Shown here piece by piece: positions 24,760 through 33,694 of a DNA stretch of 50,439 nucleotides. The translations under genes and the position numbers were made by a program. Location of the stretch: positions 1 through 50,439 of the forward strand of contig NZ_NTGZ01000021.1 of the NCBI RefSeq assembly GCF_002551245.1, read 5' to 3'. Numbering within the stretch: position 1 is the first letter of the stretch; every line of letters begins with the position of its first letter. Source of the stretch: Streptomyces sp. rh34. Lineage in GTDB: Bacteria > Actinomycetota > Actinomycetes > Streptomycetales > Streptomycetaceae. A model generated the notes under the pieces. The model was not told the origin of the DNA. It made no database searches and saw only the letters and a list, made by a program, of their open reading frames with translations.

Positions 24760-26616
24760 TCAGGACCGCCTCGAACGGCTACCCGGATGACCGATGCCCT
24801 GCGCGCGCCCATGACGGACGACGCGGGTGACGGCCACTCCGGTCGGCCAGTCGTTCCGGATCAGCCGGCCCGCGCGCAGCGTGGACCAGATGAGGCGGGC
24901 CAGATCTCCGTCCGTGTCGTCTCGGCCGTGCACGGTCGCGGTGAGGCTGCCGGGCACTGTGCGCAGCGCGGTGAGCAGGTACTCCGTGGAGGTGTAGGTG
25001 ACGATGACGGATGCCGGGCCGAAGCATTCCCGCAACAGGTCGGGGTGGGTGCTCAGGTCGTCGGCTGTGACCGTGAGCAGTGCCGCCGCAGGGATGTGCG
25101 CGGATTGCCCGGTGCGGTGGCTGTCCGTCGGCGCGGCCCCGATGCGGCGGACGGCGGGGTGCGCGGCCAGGTCGTCGAGGGTCGCGCCATAGGCGTCGGC
25201 GATCCACGGTCCGCGCATGGGCGCCGAAGGGGCCGCCGAGATGGCCCGGTGGAGAGGTTCGTCCAGTCCATGGTCTTCGGGCAGGAAGAGCAGGCCCGGC
25301 TTGGTGCACAGCTGGCCCTGGCTGCGGGTGACCGACCCGATGTACTCGCCCTCCAGGTCCGCCCCGCGCGCGGCGAGCGCGCCGGGGGTGACGACCACGG
25401 GGTTGAGGGAGCCGAGTTCACCGTAGAACGGGATCGGGTCGGGCCGCTGGGCGGCTAGGTCGAACAGGGCCCGACCTCCGGCGGTGGAACCGGTGAAACC
25501 GACGGCCTGGACGGCGGGATGGGTGACCAGGGCGCGGGCCATGACCAGGAGATCGGCGAGGTGGACAGCCTTGGTGCGTGCGCGGCGCAGGCCGGTGCGG
25601 AGCTGGCGCAGGCAGCCGGGGTTGACCGCGGCGACGTAGTCGACTCCTGTCGACTCGATCTCCTCGATCTTGGCGTCGAGGACGCGTCGGGACTCCTTGG
25701 GGCGCAGCAGGGAGTACGTTCCCGCCGCGCCGCAGCAGGTGCCGGCCGAAGGCAGTTCGACGTAGTCGGCGACTTGGGTGAGCAGGTCGCGGGGGGCGGT
25801 CCAGACGCCCAGACCGTTGCGCAGGTGGCAGGAGTCCTGGAGGGCGACGCGGGCCCGTCGTCCGTCGACGCGCAGTTCACCGTGTCCGCGCTCGCCGGGG
25901 TCGCTTCCGGACAGGTGGTCGGAGAGCTCACGCACCCGGCCCTCGCCGAGTACGGAGGTGAGGTGGGCGGCGCACCCGCCGGAGGTGGCGACGATCAGGC
26001 CGGGCAGGTCCTGGCCCATGCGCCGGGCGAGTTGTTCGCCGGTGGTGGTGTCGCCGTTGTGGGCGTGCAGGGCGCCGCAGCAGCCCTGGTCCTTGGGGAC
26101 GGAGAGTCCCGGGAGAAGGCGGACGGCGGCGCGGCTGATGCTCGGGAAGAGCACCCGCTCGAAGCAGCCGAGCATGAGTGAGCCCTCGGAGGCCGGCGCC
26201 TGCGGCACTGCTTTCGCTGTGCCGCGGATCCTCCCCAGGAGGCGCAGGGTCGCGCGGAGGCCGGCTCCGGTCATGAGGGGGCGGGCGAGCAGGGGAAGGC
26301 GGCGGCCGCGCCACTGGTGGTCGCGCCACTGTTCCAGGAGCCGGCCGTATTCGACGCCGGCGGGGCAGACGGGTTCGCAGGCACGGCAGCCCAGGCACTG
26401 CGATGCCTGTTCCTTGAGGGTGGGGTCGTCGGGCTGGAGGTCGCCGTCCTGGAGGGCGCGCATGAGGTTGATCCTGCCGCGGGGTGAGGACGCCTCGTCT
26501 CCGGTCTCGGCGTAGGTGGGGCAGGCGGGGAGGCAGAATCCGCAGGAGATGCAGCGGGAGAGCAGCTCCGGGTCGAAGACCGGGCCGGGGGACGCATCGC
26601 TGGTGCGGTCGTTCAT
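24760..26616 (-). pseudogene. glcF: In-frame fusion of glcF and a truncated aldehyde dehydrogenase
   Basis: The first ~355 codons encode a nearly complete glycolate-oxidase-type iron-sulfur subunit: two 4Fe-4S motifs (CISCGFCLPACPTY, CLGCRACEPVCPAGV) and two CCG-type motifs (QGCCGALHAHNG, GTCCGAAGTYSLLRPKES). At about 25535-25560 it changes without a stop into the middle of an aldehyde dehydrogenase of the 2,5-dioxovalerate/ketoglutarate-semialdehyde type: THPAVQAVGFTGSTAGGRA, FYGELGSLNPVVV (Glu) and SQGQLCTKPGLLF (catalytic Cys). The dehydrogenase lacks its N-terminal coenzyme half. After VAVT at about 24835 the C-terminus is unrelated sequence up to the stop at 24760. I read this as the result of at least two deletions; the chimera is unlikely to be an active dehydrogenase, though the FeS part could fold. 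ATG at 26616 is the glcF start. Confidence 0.85.
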
Positions 26617-27315
26617 GAGCCCAGCTTTCCGGATTGAGGATGCCGGCCGGGTCGAAGGCCGTCTTGAGGCGGCGCAGCAGGGCGAGTTGCTGAGCCCCCA
26701 GCTGGGCCTTGAGGTACGGGAGTTTCGCCGCGCCGACACCGTGTTCGCCGGTGATGGTGCCGCCCAGGTCGATCGCGGCGGCGAAGATGTCGGCGAAGGC
26801 CCGCTCCGCGCGAGCGATGCCGTCGGTGTCGTCCCGGGACTTCACGATGCAGGTGGGGTGCAGGTTGCCGTCTCCGGCGTGGCCGAAGGTGACGTGGTGG
26901 CGTGATGCGATCGTGCTGATGCGCTCGACCATCTCCGCGATGCGCGGGCGGGGCACCGTGGCGTCTTCCAGGATGGTCAGATCACCCAGCCGGGACAGGG
27001 TGGGCAGGGCGCAGCGTCGGGCGGCCAGCAGCGCTTCGGCCTGGGCGACCTCGGCGGCGGTGGTGACGTCCAGGGCTTGGTGGGCGGTACAGATGTCGCT
27101 CATGCGGGCCAGTGCTCGGGCGACGGCGTCGGGTTCGCCGTCGTCCCCGAACAGGAGCAGGGCGCCGGCGTCGGTGCGGAGCTTGAGTGGGCGAAGTTCT
27201 CCACCGCCTGGATGCAGGGCGGGTCGAGGAACTCGAGGGTGGCGGGCAGGATGCCCGCGGCGATGACGGCGTTGCCGGCGGTGGCGAGGTCGGGGAAGTA
27301 GGCGACTCCGGTGCC
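26617..27315 (-). pseudogene. glcD: Truncated, twice-frameshifted glycolate oxidase FAD subunit (glcD remnant)
   Basis: Only the C-terminal half of an FAD-linked oxidase (GlcD/D-lactate dehydrogenase type) remains. The upstream piece reads YFPDLATAGNAVIAAGILPA and AVENFAH, then a one-base deletion near 27192 moves the frame to LRTDAGALLLFGDDGEP and ARMSDICTAHQALD. The following stretch has GHAGDGNLHPT and GEHGVGAAKLPYLKAQLGA. Near 26632 a second single-base deletion turns the expected NPGKLGS-stop into NPESW, so the frame runs on into glcF. Restoring that base would put the stop at the glcF ATG as a normal ATGA overlap. The FAD-binding N-terminal half is missing: the sequence abuts the tail of an unrelated plus-strand gene. 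Confidence 0.88.
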
Positions 27316-27319
27316 GGAG

Positions 27320-27535
27320 GTCGTGGGGGCGGGCCGCGGGGCGAGGGCCGCCGCCTCACCCTCCACGGAAGCGGCCGCCGGCACCGACGACACCCCCGGA
27401 CTGAAGCCGAACGGAGAAAGCGAACCGCTCGCCGAGACCGGCGGCTCCGACCCCACGCTCCCGATCGGCATCGCGGCAGCCGTCCTCGCCATCGGCGGCG
27501 GCCTCCTCTTCGCCGCCCGACGCAAGCGCTCCTGA
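27320..27535 (+). pseudogene. C-terminal remnant of a LAXTG sortase-anchored surface protein
   Basis: The plus-strand frame ending at 27535 encodes a textbook cell-wall sorting signal: a Thr/Pro/Gly-rich linker, the sortase motif LAETG, a hydrophobic helix (LPIGIAAAVLAIGGGLLF) and the basic tail AARRKRS. LAXTG motifs are used by class E sortases of Streptomyces. Only about 70 codons can be coding; upstream of about 27320 the DNA is antisense to the glcD remnant. It is therefore the orphan 3' end of a longer gene, left at a deletion or rearrangement junction. No start or ribosome-binding site belongs to it. Confidence 0.8.
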
Positions 27536-28393
27536 CCCACCCGACCACAAGAACCGAGTAGACGTGGTGCCGACCCCACCCCCCGCTTCGGAGGGGCCGG
27601 CACCACCGCACGCCGACAGGCCCAGCGCCAGTGGTCCGACGCCACTGACAGAGTTGCCGCCATGGCGGACAGGCATCAGAGCAGAACGGAGCCCCCTGCG
27701 GCGAGCCGGTACCCGACCCCCCGCACGTCGCCTGGCGGAAACAGATGCGGGTGCGCGTACTGGACGCCGCTCGCGATCTGACCTGCGACGCCTTCTCTTT
27801 CAAGTCCTGCGTGTTGAACGAACCTGCCTCGGAATCAACCTCCCTTCGTCAGCTTTGACAGGCCATCGACGACTCCAACCCGTCCGCCGGCGCTGCCGCT
27901 GTCCGCCTGCTGGAAGTCGGCGGGCTGTCCAACCTTCCACCGTTCGATGTGCCTATTGAAGGGCCCCTCTGCTGAAGGGCCCCTCTGCACTCCGAGGGCG
28001 GTGTGGCCGGATCTCATGCGGATGTCCTACGAGTTACTGATTGTTCAGAACAGGGCTCGGAGCTCCGAAGGTGGATGCTGACACCCCTGACCGAGGGGTT
28101 CTGGTGGCTTCAGTGGTCTCCGCTCCCGACGGCAAGGCGTTTCGGCATGCGACCACTTCGCGACCCGGCTCGGCACGGGCGCGCTGAACCTCATGCTGTT
28201 CGGTGAACCGGCGTCGAGGGAGGAATGCCCGTTGGGCACTTGCTTCCGGCCAAGTTCGGCAAAGCGTGTGGATTGCGTGATCAGGCTGTGTAGTTTTCGA
28301 GCGATCCGGAGGCTTGATCCGTCGTCGGAACAGGCACTCCACGTCCCGGCGGTCTGCCGGCCTTTCCCATCGTTCTCGCAGACGGGCATCGTG
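27536..28393. other. 858-base stretch without a recognisable intact gene
   Basis: Several short frames exist but none shows convincing protein similarity, a ribosome-binding site and third-position G/C bias together. A plus-strand piece ending near 27972 (reading GGLSNLPPFDVPIEGPLC) has protein-like composition but is preceded by a stop. A 16-bp direct repeat lies at 27958-27989. Base composition is less extreme than in the flanking genes. I read the stretch as decayed DNA plus the upstream region of the tectonin/jacalin gene. Confidence 0.5.
27958..27989. repeat. Tandem 16-bp direct repeat
   Basis: Two adjacent copies of GAAGGGCCCCTCTGCT (27958-27973) and GAAGGGCCCCTCTGCA (27974-27989) differ only in the last base. 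Each holds a GGGCCC palindrome, so the two copies can also pair weakly as a hairpin. Confidence 0.8.
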
Positions 28394-31300
28394 ATGAGTA
28401 GTCCGAGCACCGGAACATCTGGCACCACCCAGGCGACCAAGACGACGCCGTCGAGTACCTCGCCGAAGTTCGAAGTGGACAAGGCGATGCTCGACGGTCC
28501 CACGCCGAAGGACCTGCTTCCGACCACCGGCAACGATCGTCCGGTACCGCTCGGTGGTGCTCACCGACATCCCCGGAGCGAAACCCGGCCGCAAGCTGAC
28601 CGGTGCCATCGACCTCGGCGAGGAGAACCTGCCGTTCTACGACCGGCCGGCCGAGGGCATGATCGTGACGACGGAGCAGAGTTGGTCGGCCCAGGGCGTC
28701 ACGCTGGGTCGGCTGCTGCACAGCCTCGCTCTCGCACCCGGTGAGAGCACCAGGGTTGCGGTCGTCGACTGGCAGCGCAGCACCAAGGCCACCGGTACCG
28801 AGACGGCTTCCGAGAACGAAACCTTGGCCGGCACCACCGACCAGAACCGGTCGATCAGCGAGGTCGCGAACGCGATCGCCCGCGAGGAGCAGTTCGGCAC
28901 GTCCCAGGCATCCCAGGCGAGCAAGTCGTCCAGCTCCGGCGGCAGCATCGGTGTCGCGTTATTCGGCATGGGGGCCGGCGGCAACTGGGGCGAGTCGTCG
29001 AACGCGGGCTTCACGACTGCCGTGTCGCGCTCCACCGGCGTGAAGTCGGTCGCGGAGGAGGCGGCGCAGCGCATCAGCGCGCGGACCCAGCAACTGGCGA
29101 CCGCGGCCCGCAGCCGGAACATGACGGTCGTGCGTGAGACGACGCAGTCGGAGAAGGATCAGGTCGTCACCCGGGTGATCACCAACTACAACCACATGCA
29201 CGCGATGTCGGTGCAGTACTACGAGGTCGTCCAGGTCTACAACGTGACGACCAAGCCGACCAAGCTGGAGCGCTGCCTGTTCATTCCGCTGCAGGAGCTC
29301 ACCTTCAACTACTCCAGCCTCCAGCGGTACAAAGAGGTGCTCGCGTCCGTGGCGCCGGCCGACTGGGCGGCGAAGATCCGGGCCGCGAATCCGTTCGACA
29401 CCACGGTGCGCAAGCTGGAGGCGTGCTCGGCACCGGAGACGCCGTCGGTCCCTCAGGTGTTCGACGGGGTGGATCTGGTGGACATCGCCGCATCGGTCAT
29501 GGGTGTGTACGGGGTACGCAAGTCCGACGGCAGTCCGGTGAAGTTCGATCCCGTGGCCCGGCAGTGGAACCCGATACCCACCACCGGACTGAACAGCGAA
29601 CTCATCCGTATCGCGCCGGGCAAGAACACCGTGTGGGCGCTCAGAAACGACAACCTGCTCGTGCAGTTCGACGGGACGACCTGGCGCCCCGACCCACAGG
29701 GCTGGGCGGGGCTGAGCCTCGCTTGTGGCTCGGACGGCACGCTCTACCTGGTCGGCATGGACAATTCGCTCTACCACCGCGACCCGAACGGCGTGCCGAA
29801 GAGCCTGAAGATCACCGCCGACGATGTGGCCGTCGTCGGGAAGAACAAGGCGTGGTACTGCCGACAGGGACAGACGTGGGAGCGCAGCGGTGCCAACTGG
29901 GTGGAGCGGACTCCGGCGCCGAACATACAGCGCCTGTCCTCCGGCCCGGACGGCGTGCTCTGGGGCATCGCGGCCGACGGCAAGGCCCACGTGGTGGAGG
30001 CCGGCGCGACGGCCTGGACCGCCCCCAAGTACTTCGCCGGGGTCCCCGGGCTGGTGGATGTCGTCTCGTCCGTCGGCGGAGACTACTGGGCGCTGACGAG
30101 TAACGGGTACATCCTCCGGCTGCTCACCGCCGCACGCGAGGCACCGGTCGCCTTCGACGTCCCGCCGAAGACCGACTCTCCCTACGCGTCCAAGATCGAC
30201 GTCTGGTACGACGAGTTCGGGATACGCAGCCTCCGGGTCGTCTTCCCGGGCCACACCTTCCGCTGCGGCGACACCGGCGGGTCCGGCGTGCTGCAGCGCG
30301 CCTCGTACGCCTTCGGAGGCGCCGACAAGCTGATCTCCGTCGACGCCTGGTCCGGCACGGCCGCCCGTGGCAGCCTCGCCGGGCTGCGCCTGACGATGGC
30401 CTCGGGCGTGGCGAACTTCGGGATCGCCGAGACCACCACCGTCGCACCCGACCTGACCGAGGATGCCGGTGGCGCGGCCATCTGCGGGCTGTTCGGTTCG
30501 ACGGTGAAGTCAGGCACCCGCACCTACGTCGCTTCGCTCGGTTTCCACGTGCGCGGCGGGAACGTGCCGCAGGTGGTTCTCGACCACCTGAACGACAATC
30601 GCCGCCACTACAGTCAGGCTGTGTGGGCCAACGCCGACGAGCTGACGCTCAGCCGCATCCTCGCCAACTACTCGTACACGCCGCCGGGCTCGAACGCCGC
30701 GCCGGTGCTACTCGGCACGCTGCTGGATCCGAAGCCGGTCGCCGCCACCGGCAACTATCTCGGTTTCCGGTGGAACTTCGGCAGTGAGCAGGAACGGGAG
30801 GCGTGGGCCAAGGCCCGCCAGCCGGGCGATGCCACCTTCGGGACGCCGGTGACCAACACCATCGCCATCGCCACCAAGGGTGTCTTCGCCGAGGCCGTAC
30901 TGGGCCGGGCCAACTCGGCGGAGAAGATCGACCTCACCCGTTTCTGGAATTGGAAGGACTCGCCCATCCAGATCACGCCGGCCGACATCGCACCGGTCTC
31001 CACCGCGTCGCGGGCACAGAACCTCGACGTCACGGCGGCCGGTATGGGTGCTTCCCAGGCGAAGTTCACACCGATTGCGGCGATGCCCGACCCGACCGCC
31101 CTGCAAGCGGCGCAGGCCATGGTCACCGCGAACCTGTTCCGCGATATGAGCGGCCTCAGCAACATGAGCCAGGTGCTCACCAAGGGCATCGAATCCGCCG
31201 CCGGCAACGACAAGGACGCCGGCGAACGCGCCCAGGCCGCCATGAAGACCGCCACCGAACACCTGCAGAAGATGGCTCAGATCGCCGTCGACGCCGCCGG

Positions 31301-31418
31301 CAAGGCGGCACCGGCCATGACCGGCGGTGCCAGCAACCTCAGCGCCCTCGGCGGCATGCTGAATCAAGGCGGCAAGGACGATGAGCCGTCTGACGACGGG
31401 TCCGCAGCGGACGACTGA
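28394..31418 (+). CDS. Large tectonin-propeller and jacalin-lectin protein (apparent 5' frameshift)
   Basis: The main frame, 28554-31418, gives 954 residues from a GTG start. An ATG at 28394 opens a protein-like N-terminus in another frame (FEVDKAMLDGPTPKDLLPTT) that would join the main frame (YRSVVLTDIPGAKPGRK) by a one-base shift near 28535-28545. Regions, numbered from 28554: 1-300, a conserved-looking module of unknown function (SWSAQGVTLGRLLHSLALAP, a Ser/Gly stretch, TRVITNYNHMHAMSVQYYEV); 303-535, repeated tectonin-type blades (WALRNDNLLVQFDGTTW, GTLYLVGMDNSLYHRDPNG, GVLWGIAADGKAHVV); 541-666, a jacalin-like lectin domain (SKIDVWYDEFGIRSLRVVF, YAFGGADKLISVDAWSG, GLRLTMASGVANFG); then FAEAVLGRANSAEKIDLTRF and a helical acidic tail. 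No signal peptide or membrane helix is seen. Leu at 28959-28961 is a TTA codon. Sugar binding is inferred from the folds; biological role unknown. Confidence 0.82.
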
Positions 31419-31433
31419 CCACCGGCACCACGC

Positions 31434-31457
31434 GGGCCCGGGCCGCCGTCCGGGCCC
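31434..31457 (+). terminator. Hairpin terminator after the lectin gene
   Basis: GGGCCCGG (31434-31441) and CCGGGCCC (31450-31457) form a perfect 8-bp stem with an 8-base loop, 16 bases after the stop codon. There is no T-tract, which is common for streptomycete terminators. Confidence 0.5.
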
Positions 31458-31589
31458 ACCCCCGCCCGGACAGCACGCCCCATCACACAGGTGTGCGGGA
31501 GATCCCCGGCCTGCACGCTTCGTTCAAGAACTTTCGTTGCAGAGTGAGTCGTAGTGCGGCCCTGCCGAGCGACCTGCGCCGAGGCGAAC

Positions 31590-31880
31590 GCGCTGGATCT
31601 GGATGACTGCGCCGTGGACGACTTACCTGTCCGGGCTCTCCATGGGGGCGCGGCGTGGCCCTCGCCCGTTGACCGCGCTCGGCCTGGATCCGCGCACCGT
31701 CTGACGGTCGGCCGCCGCGGGACTCCGCTCGCCGTCGTGCTTACCGGTGACTACCGCCACGGCGTCCCCCAACTCCGGCTGCTATACGCCATGTGGCCGA
31801 TCCGGGCCTGCGGGAAGCCCCCACCACACCCCGGGAAGAGTTTTGCTCGGTGGCGGCATCGCGTCCGCCTGATCGGATGA
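31590..31880 (+). mobile_element. IS5-family transposase remnant (internal fragment)
   Basis: The plus-strand frame holds a degraded but recognisable DDE-transposase core of the IS5 type: VRALHGG, then AWPSPVDRARPGSAHRL and GTPLAVVLTG followed by a decayed copy of the NRHDVTQL region. The usual GRRGRPRRRP and ADRGYD blocks survive only as a vague echo (GKPPPHPGKSFARW). Both ends, including inverted repeats and the rest of the gene, are absent. The remaining bases of the 31458-32077 gap hold nothing else I can recognise. Confidence 0.7.
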
Positions 31881-32077
31881 TCTCTTCGCTTCTGGCGGCA
31901 GCCTGTCAGGAGGGCGCGCTGGCCCCGGAGGGCGGCTGCCCCCTCACTTTCCAGGGCGATACCGCCGGCAGCCCTCGCTCCGAGTCGGCGGGAGTAGCAC
32001 CACACCGGAATCAGGCCACGCTGAGTAATGACACAATCACCGAAAGCCATCCAGGCGTGTTCGTCGAGAGAGGTCTC

Positions 32078-32977
32078 ATGCGCATTCTGAAGAGGGTCCG
32101 GGTCGTTGCGGCAGCCCTGGGGGTGGTGGCCGGGACGCTGCTGGCTTCGGCCGGCCCGGGGACGTCGGTCTCGCAAGCGGCGACGCCCGCGGACGGTGCC
32201 GCCGCTGCGGCGTCGCGCATCTACGGCGTCGAGATCGTCAAGCAGGGCGGCGTGGTCGGCGACCTGCAGACCCAGAGTGTCCGCTGCCCGCAGCGCAAGG
32301 TACCGATCGGCGGAGGCGGCGAAACCAGCTTCGGCCACACCCCCTGGGGCCACGAAATCCAGCTCGTCAGCAGTGTGCCGCTGATCGAGGGCGGCCAGCC
32401 CGTCGGCTGGAGGACATCCGCCCACAAGGCCGTCTCCCTCGACATGACCCTGACGACCTACGCCGTCTGCGCCTACCCGCCCAGCGGATACCAGCTCGTT
32501 CAGAGCCCGGTCACGCCGTCCCCCTACGACACGCTGACCACGTTGTCGTGTCCGGCCGGGAAGGTCGCCCTGGGCGGAGGAGGTGAGGCCATCGGGTCTG
32601 GCTCCTGGCTGAGCAAGTCGTACCCCGCCCCGGTCAGCGGCACCGCCCAGCCCACCCAGTGGGCACTCGGCACCGCCGGATGGGATACGACCACCGCCGT
32701 GGTCCACGCGGTCTGCACCGACCCCGTCTACGCCCTGACCGTCACCCACTACAACGCCGCCTCCGAAAGCCCCTACGGCGGCCTGCTCAAGTGCCCCGCC
32801 GGGACTGTCGTCGCCGGTGGAGGCGCGTCGGCCAACGGGCCTTCGGCCAGCCTGTTCTCCAGCCGTCCCGCCAAGGCGGCCGAGACCGGCTCGCGCGACG
32901 GCTGGTGGGCCCAGGGGAGCGACAACCTGCAGAGCTCCAACATCGACCTCTACGTCATGTGCACCGAGCCCGTCTAG
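32078..32977 (+). CDS. Secreted protein of three Cys/Gly-rich repeats
   Basis: A 299-residue exported protein. Residues 1-40 are a signal peptide (basic RILKRVR, then AALGVVAGTLLASAG, cleavage near SQAA). The mature part is three related repeats of about 80 residues. Their shared core reads QSVRCPQRKVPIGGGGE, TTLSCPAGKVALGGGGE and GLLKCPAGTVVAGGGAS; each repeat later has a Trp and closes with a second Cys (YAVCAYP, HAVCTDP, YVMCTEP), suggesting one disulfide per repeat. ATG at 32078 follows GAGAGAGG. The function is unknown; the fold is probably beta-rich and extracellular. It is downstream of the lectin-like gene in the same direction but separated by a terminator and a transposase remnant. 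Confidence 0.85.
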   Translation: MRILKRVRVVAAALGVVAGTLLASAGPGTSVSQAATPADGAAAAASRIYGVEIVKQGGVVGDLQTQSVRCPQRKVPIGGGGETSFGHTPWGHEIQLVSSVPLIEGGQPVGWRTSAHKAVSLDMTLTTYAVCAYPPSGYQLVQSPVTPSPYDTLTTLSCPAGKVALGGGGEAIGSGSWLSKSYPAPVSGTAQPTQWALGTAGWDTTTAVVHAVCTDPVYALTVTHYNAASESPYGGLLKCPAGTVVAGGGASANGPSASLFSSRPAKAAETGSRDGWWAQGSDNLQSSNIDLYVMCTEPV

Positions 32978-33006
32978 GTATCGCTCTTCGCTGAACCCAG
33001 GTGGTC

Positions 33007-33034
33007 GCCCGTCTGCGCCTCTGCGCAGGCGGGG
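33007..33034 (+). terminator. Hairpin terminator after the repeat protein
   Basis: GCCCGTCTGCGC (33007-33018) and GCGCAGGCGGGG (33023-33034) pair over 10 Watson-Crick positions plus one G-U around the loop CTCT, 30 bases after the stop codon. Confidence 0.6.
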
Positions 33035-33460
33035 GCCTCTTGGTCGGTCATGGGGACGACTTCACCGAAGCTCACCGGGTGGCGCAGCCCTCCCCCGGGC
33101 CAAGGGCGTACAGCAGGTGCGACGCAAGTTGCGCTTGGATGTTGTCCTTGGCTGCGGGCAGGGGTTCGGACCGGCCCGAAAGCCGCCAAGGCGAAGCCTG
33201 GTTCCTCACTCAGCCGCTCGCCGGCCGCGGCCCGCACGCCCGCCGTACTGTGAAACCTCGAGCCCAGGTGCTGGTCAATTGCCTCGGTGACCTGGGCGTC
33301 ACCCCGCACTGTCACGCGCCTCGTGAGCGCCGCCTCAGTCAGGCCCGCTGGGCGGACAGTGATGATGGTTCATGGCGTCACCGACAGATCTGTCCCTTGG
33401 GCTGACTGACCGGAATCTCGTGTCCTTGCCTTGATCCGTCGGTCTGTTGGTGACGCCATC
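33035..33460. other. Stretch without a recognisable gene
   Basis: No frame in these 426 bases shows a credible product; the longest open frames have no coding bias or start signal. The only structure is the imperfect 18-bp inverted repeat at 33372-33459, which borders the transposase remnant that follows. Confidence 0.5.
33372..33459. repeat. Imperfect 18-bp inverted repeat beside a transposase remnant
   Basis: ATGGCGTCACCGACAGAT (33372-33389) matches the reverse complement of 33442-33459 at 16 of 18 positions, with 52 bases between. The right arm ends where transposase similarity begins. It may be the mark of a transposon end or target structure. Confidence 0.65.
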
Positions 33461-33687
33461 AAGGCATATCAAGGCGTCGGCCGCCTCGTGCGAGTGCCCT
33501 TCCGGGGCCGCCGCCTCAAGGGGTGGAGACGGCGCCACAACAGCACCCACGCCAAGATCCGCTGCCTCGGCGAGCAGGCCAAGGCCACCCTGAAGGCTGG
33601 CGCCTGCTACGGAAACCCCGCTGCGGCACCAACCGGATCACCGACATCGTGAAGGCCGTCCTGGTCCTTCACCACTCCTCAGCCTGA
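33461..33687 (+). mobile_element. IS5-type (DDE_Tnp_4-like) transposase C-terminal remnant, frameshifted
   Basis: The plus strand encodes the end of a second, different transposase: KAYQGVGRLVRVPFRGRRLK, then RRRHNSTHAKIRCLGEQAKA, and after a frame change near 33600 WRLLRKPRCGTNRITDIVKA and VLVLHHSSA followed by a stop. This is the usual C-terminus of streptomycete IS5-group transposases with an HTH_Tnp_4 domain. The N-terminal two thirds, including the first Asp of the DDE triad, are missing. It ends about 10 bases before the truncated tetR, implying that the element inserted in or next to that gene and then decayed. Confidence 0.8.
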
Positions 33688-33694
33688 GGTTGGA

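Noticed and set aside
22270..25458. 1062-codon plus-strand open frame over the chitosanase and ggt genes
   Set aside because: Antisense to two real genes and to part of the glcF/dehydrogenase fusion; composition is that of reverse-frame high-GC DNA.
27356..27676. Minus-strand frame beginning with a lipoprotein-like stretch (LALGLSACGG)
   Set aside because: It overlaps the LAETG remnant in antisense, has no ribosome-binding site and no further protein character; the lipobox resemblance looks accidental.
27958..27989. Possible CRISPR or integron-type repeat
   Set aside because: Only two adjacent 16-bp copies without spacers; a simple tandem duplication.
28959..30254. 431-codon minus-strand frame opposite the tectonin/jacalin gene
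   Set aside because: Shadow of the plus-strand gene, which alone shows domain motifs and normal codon bias.
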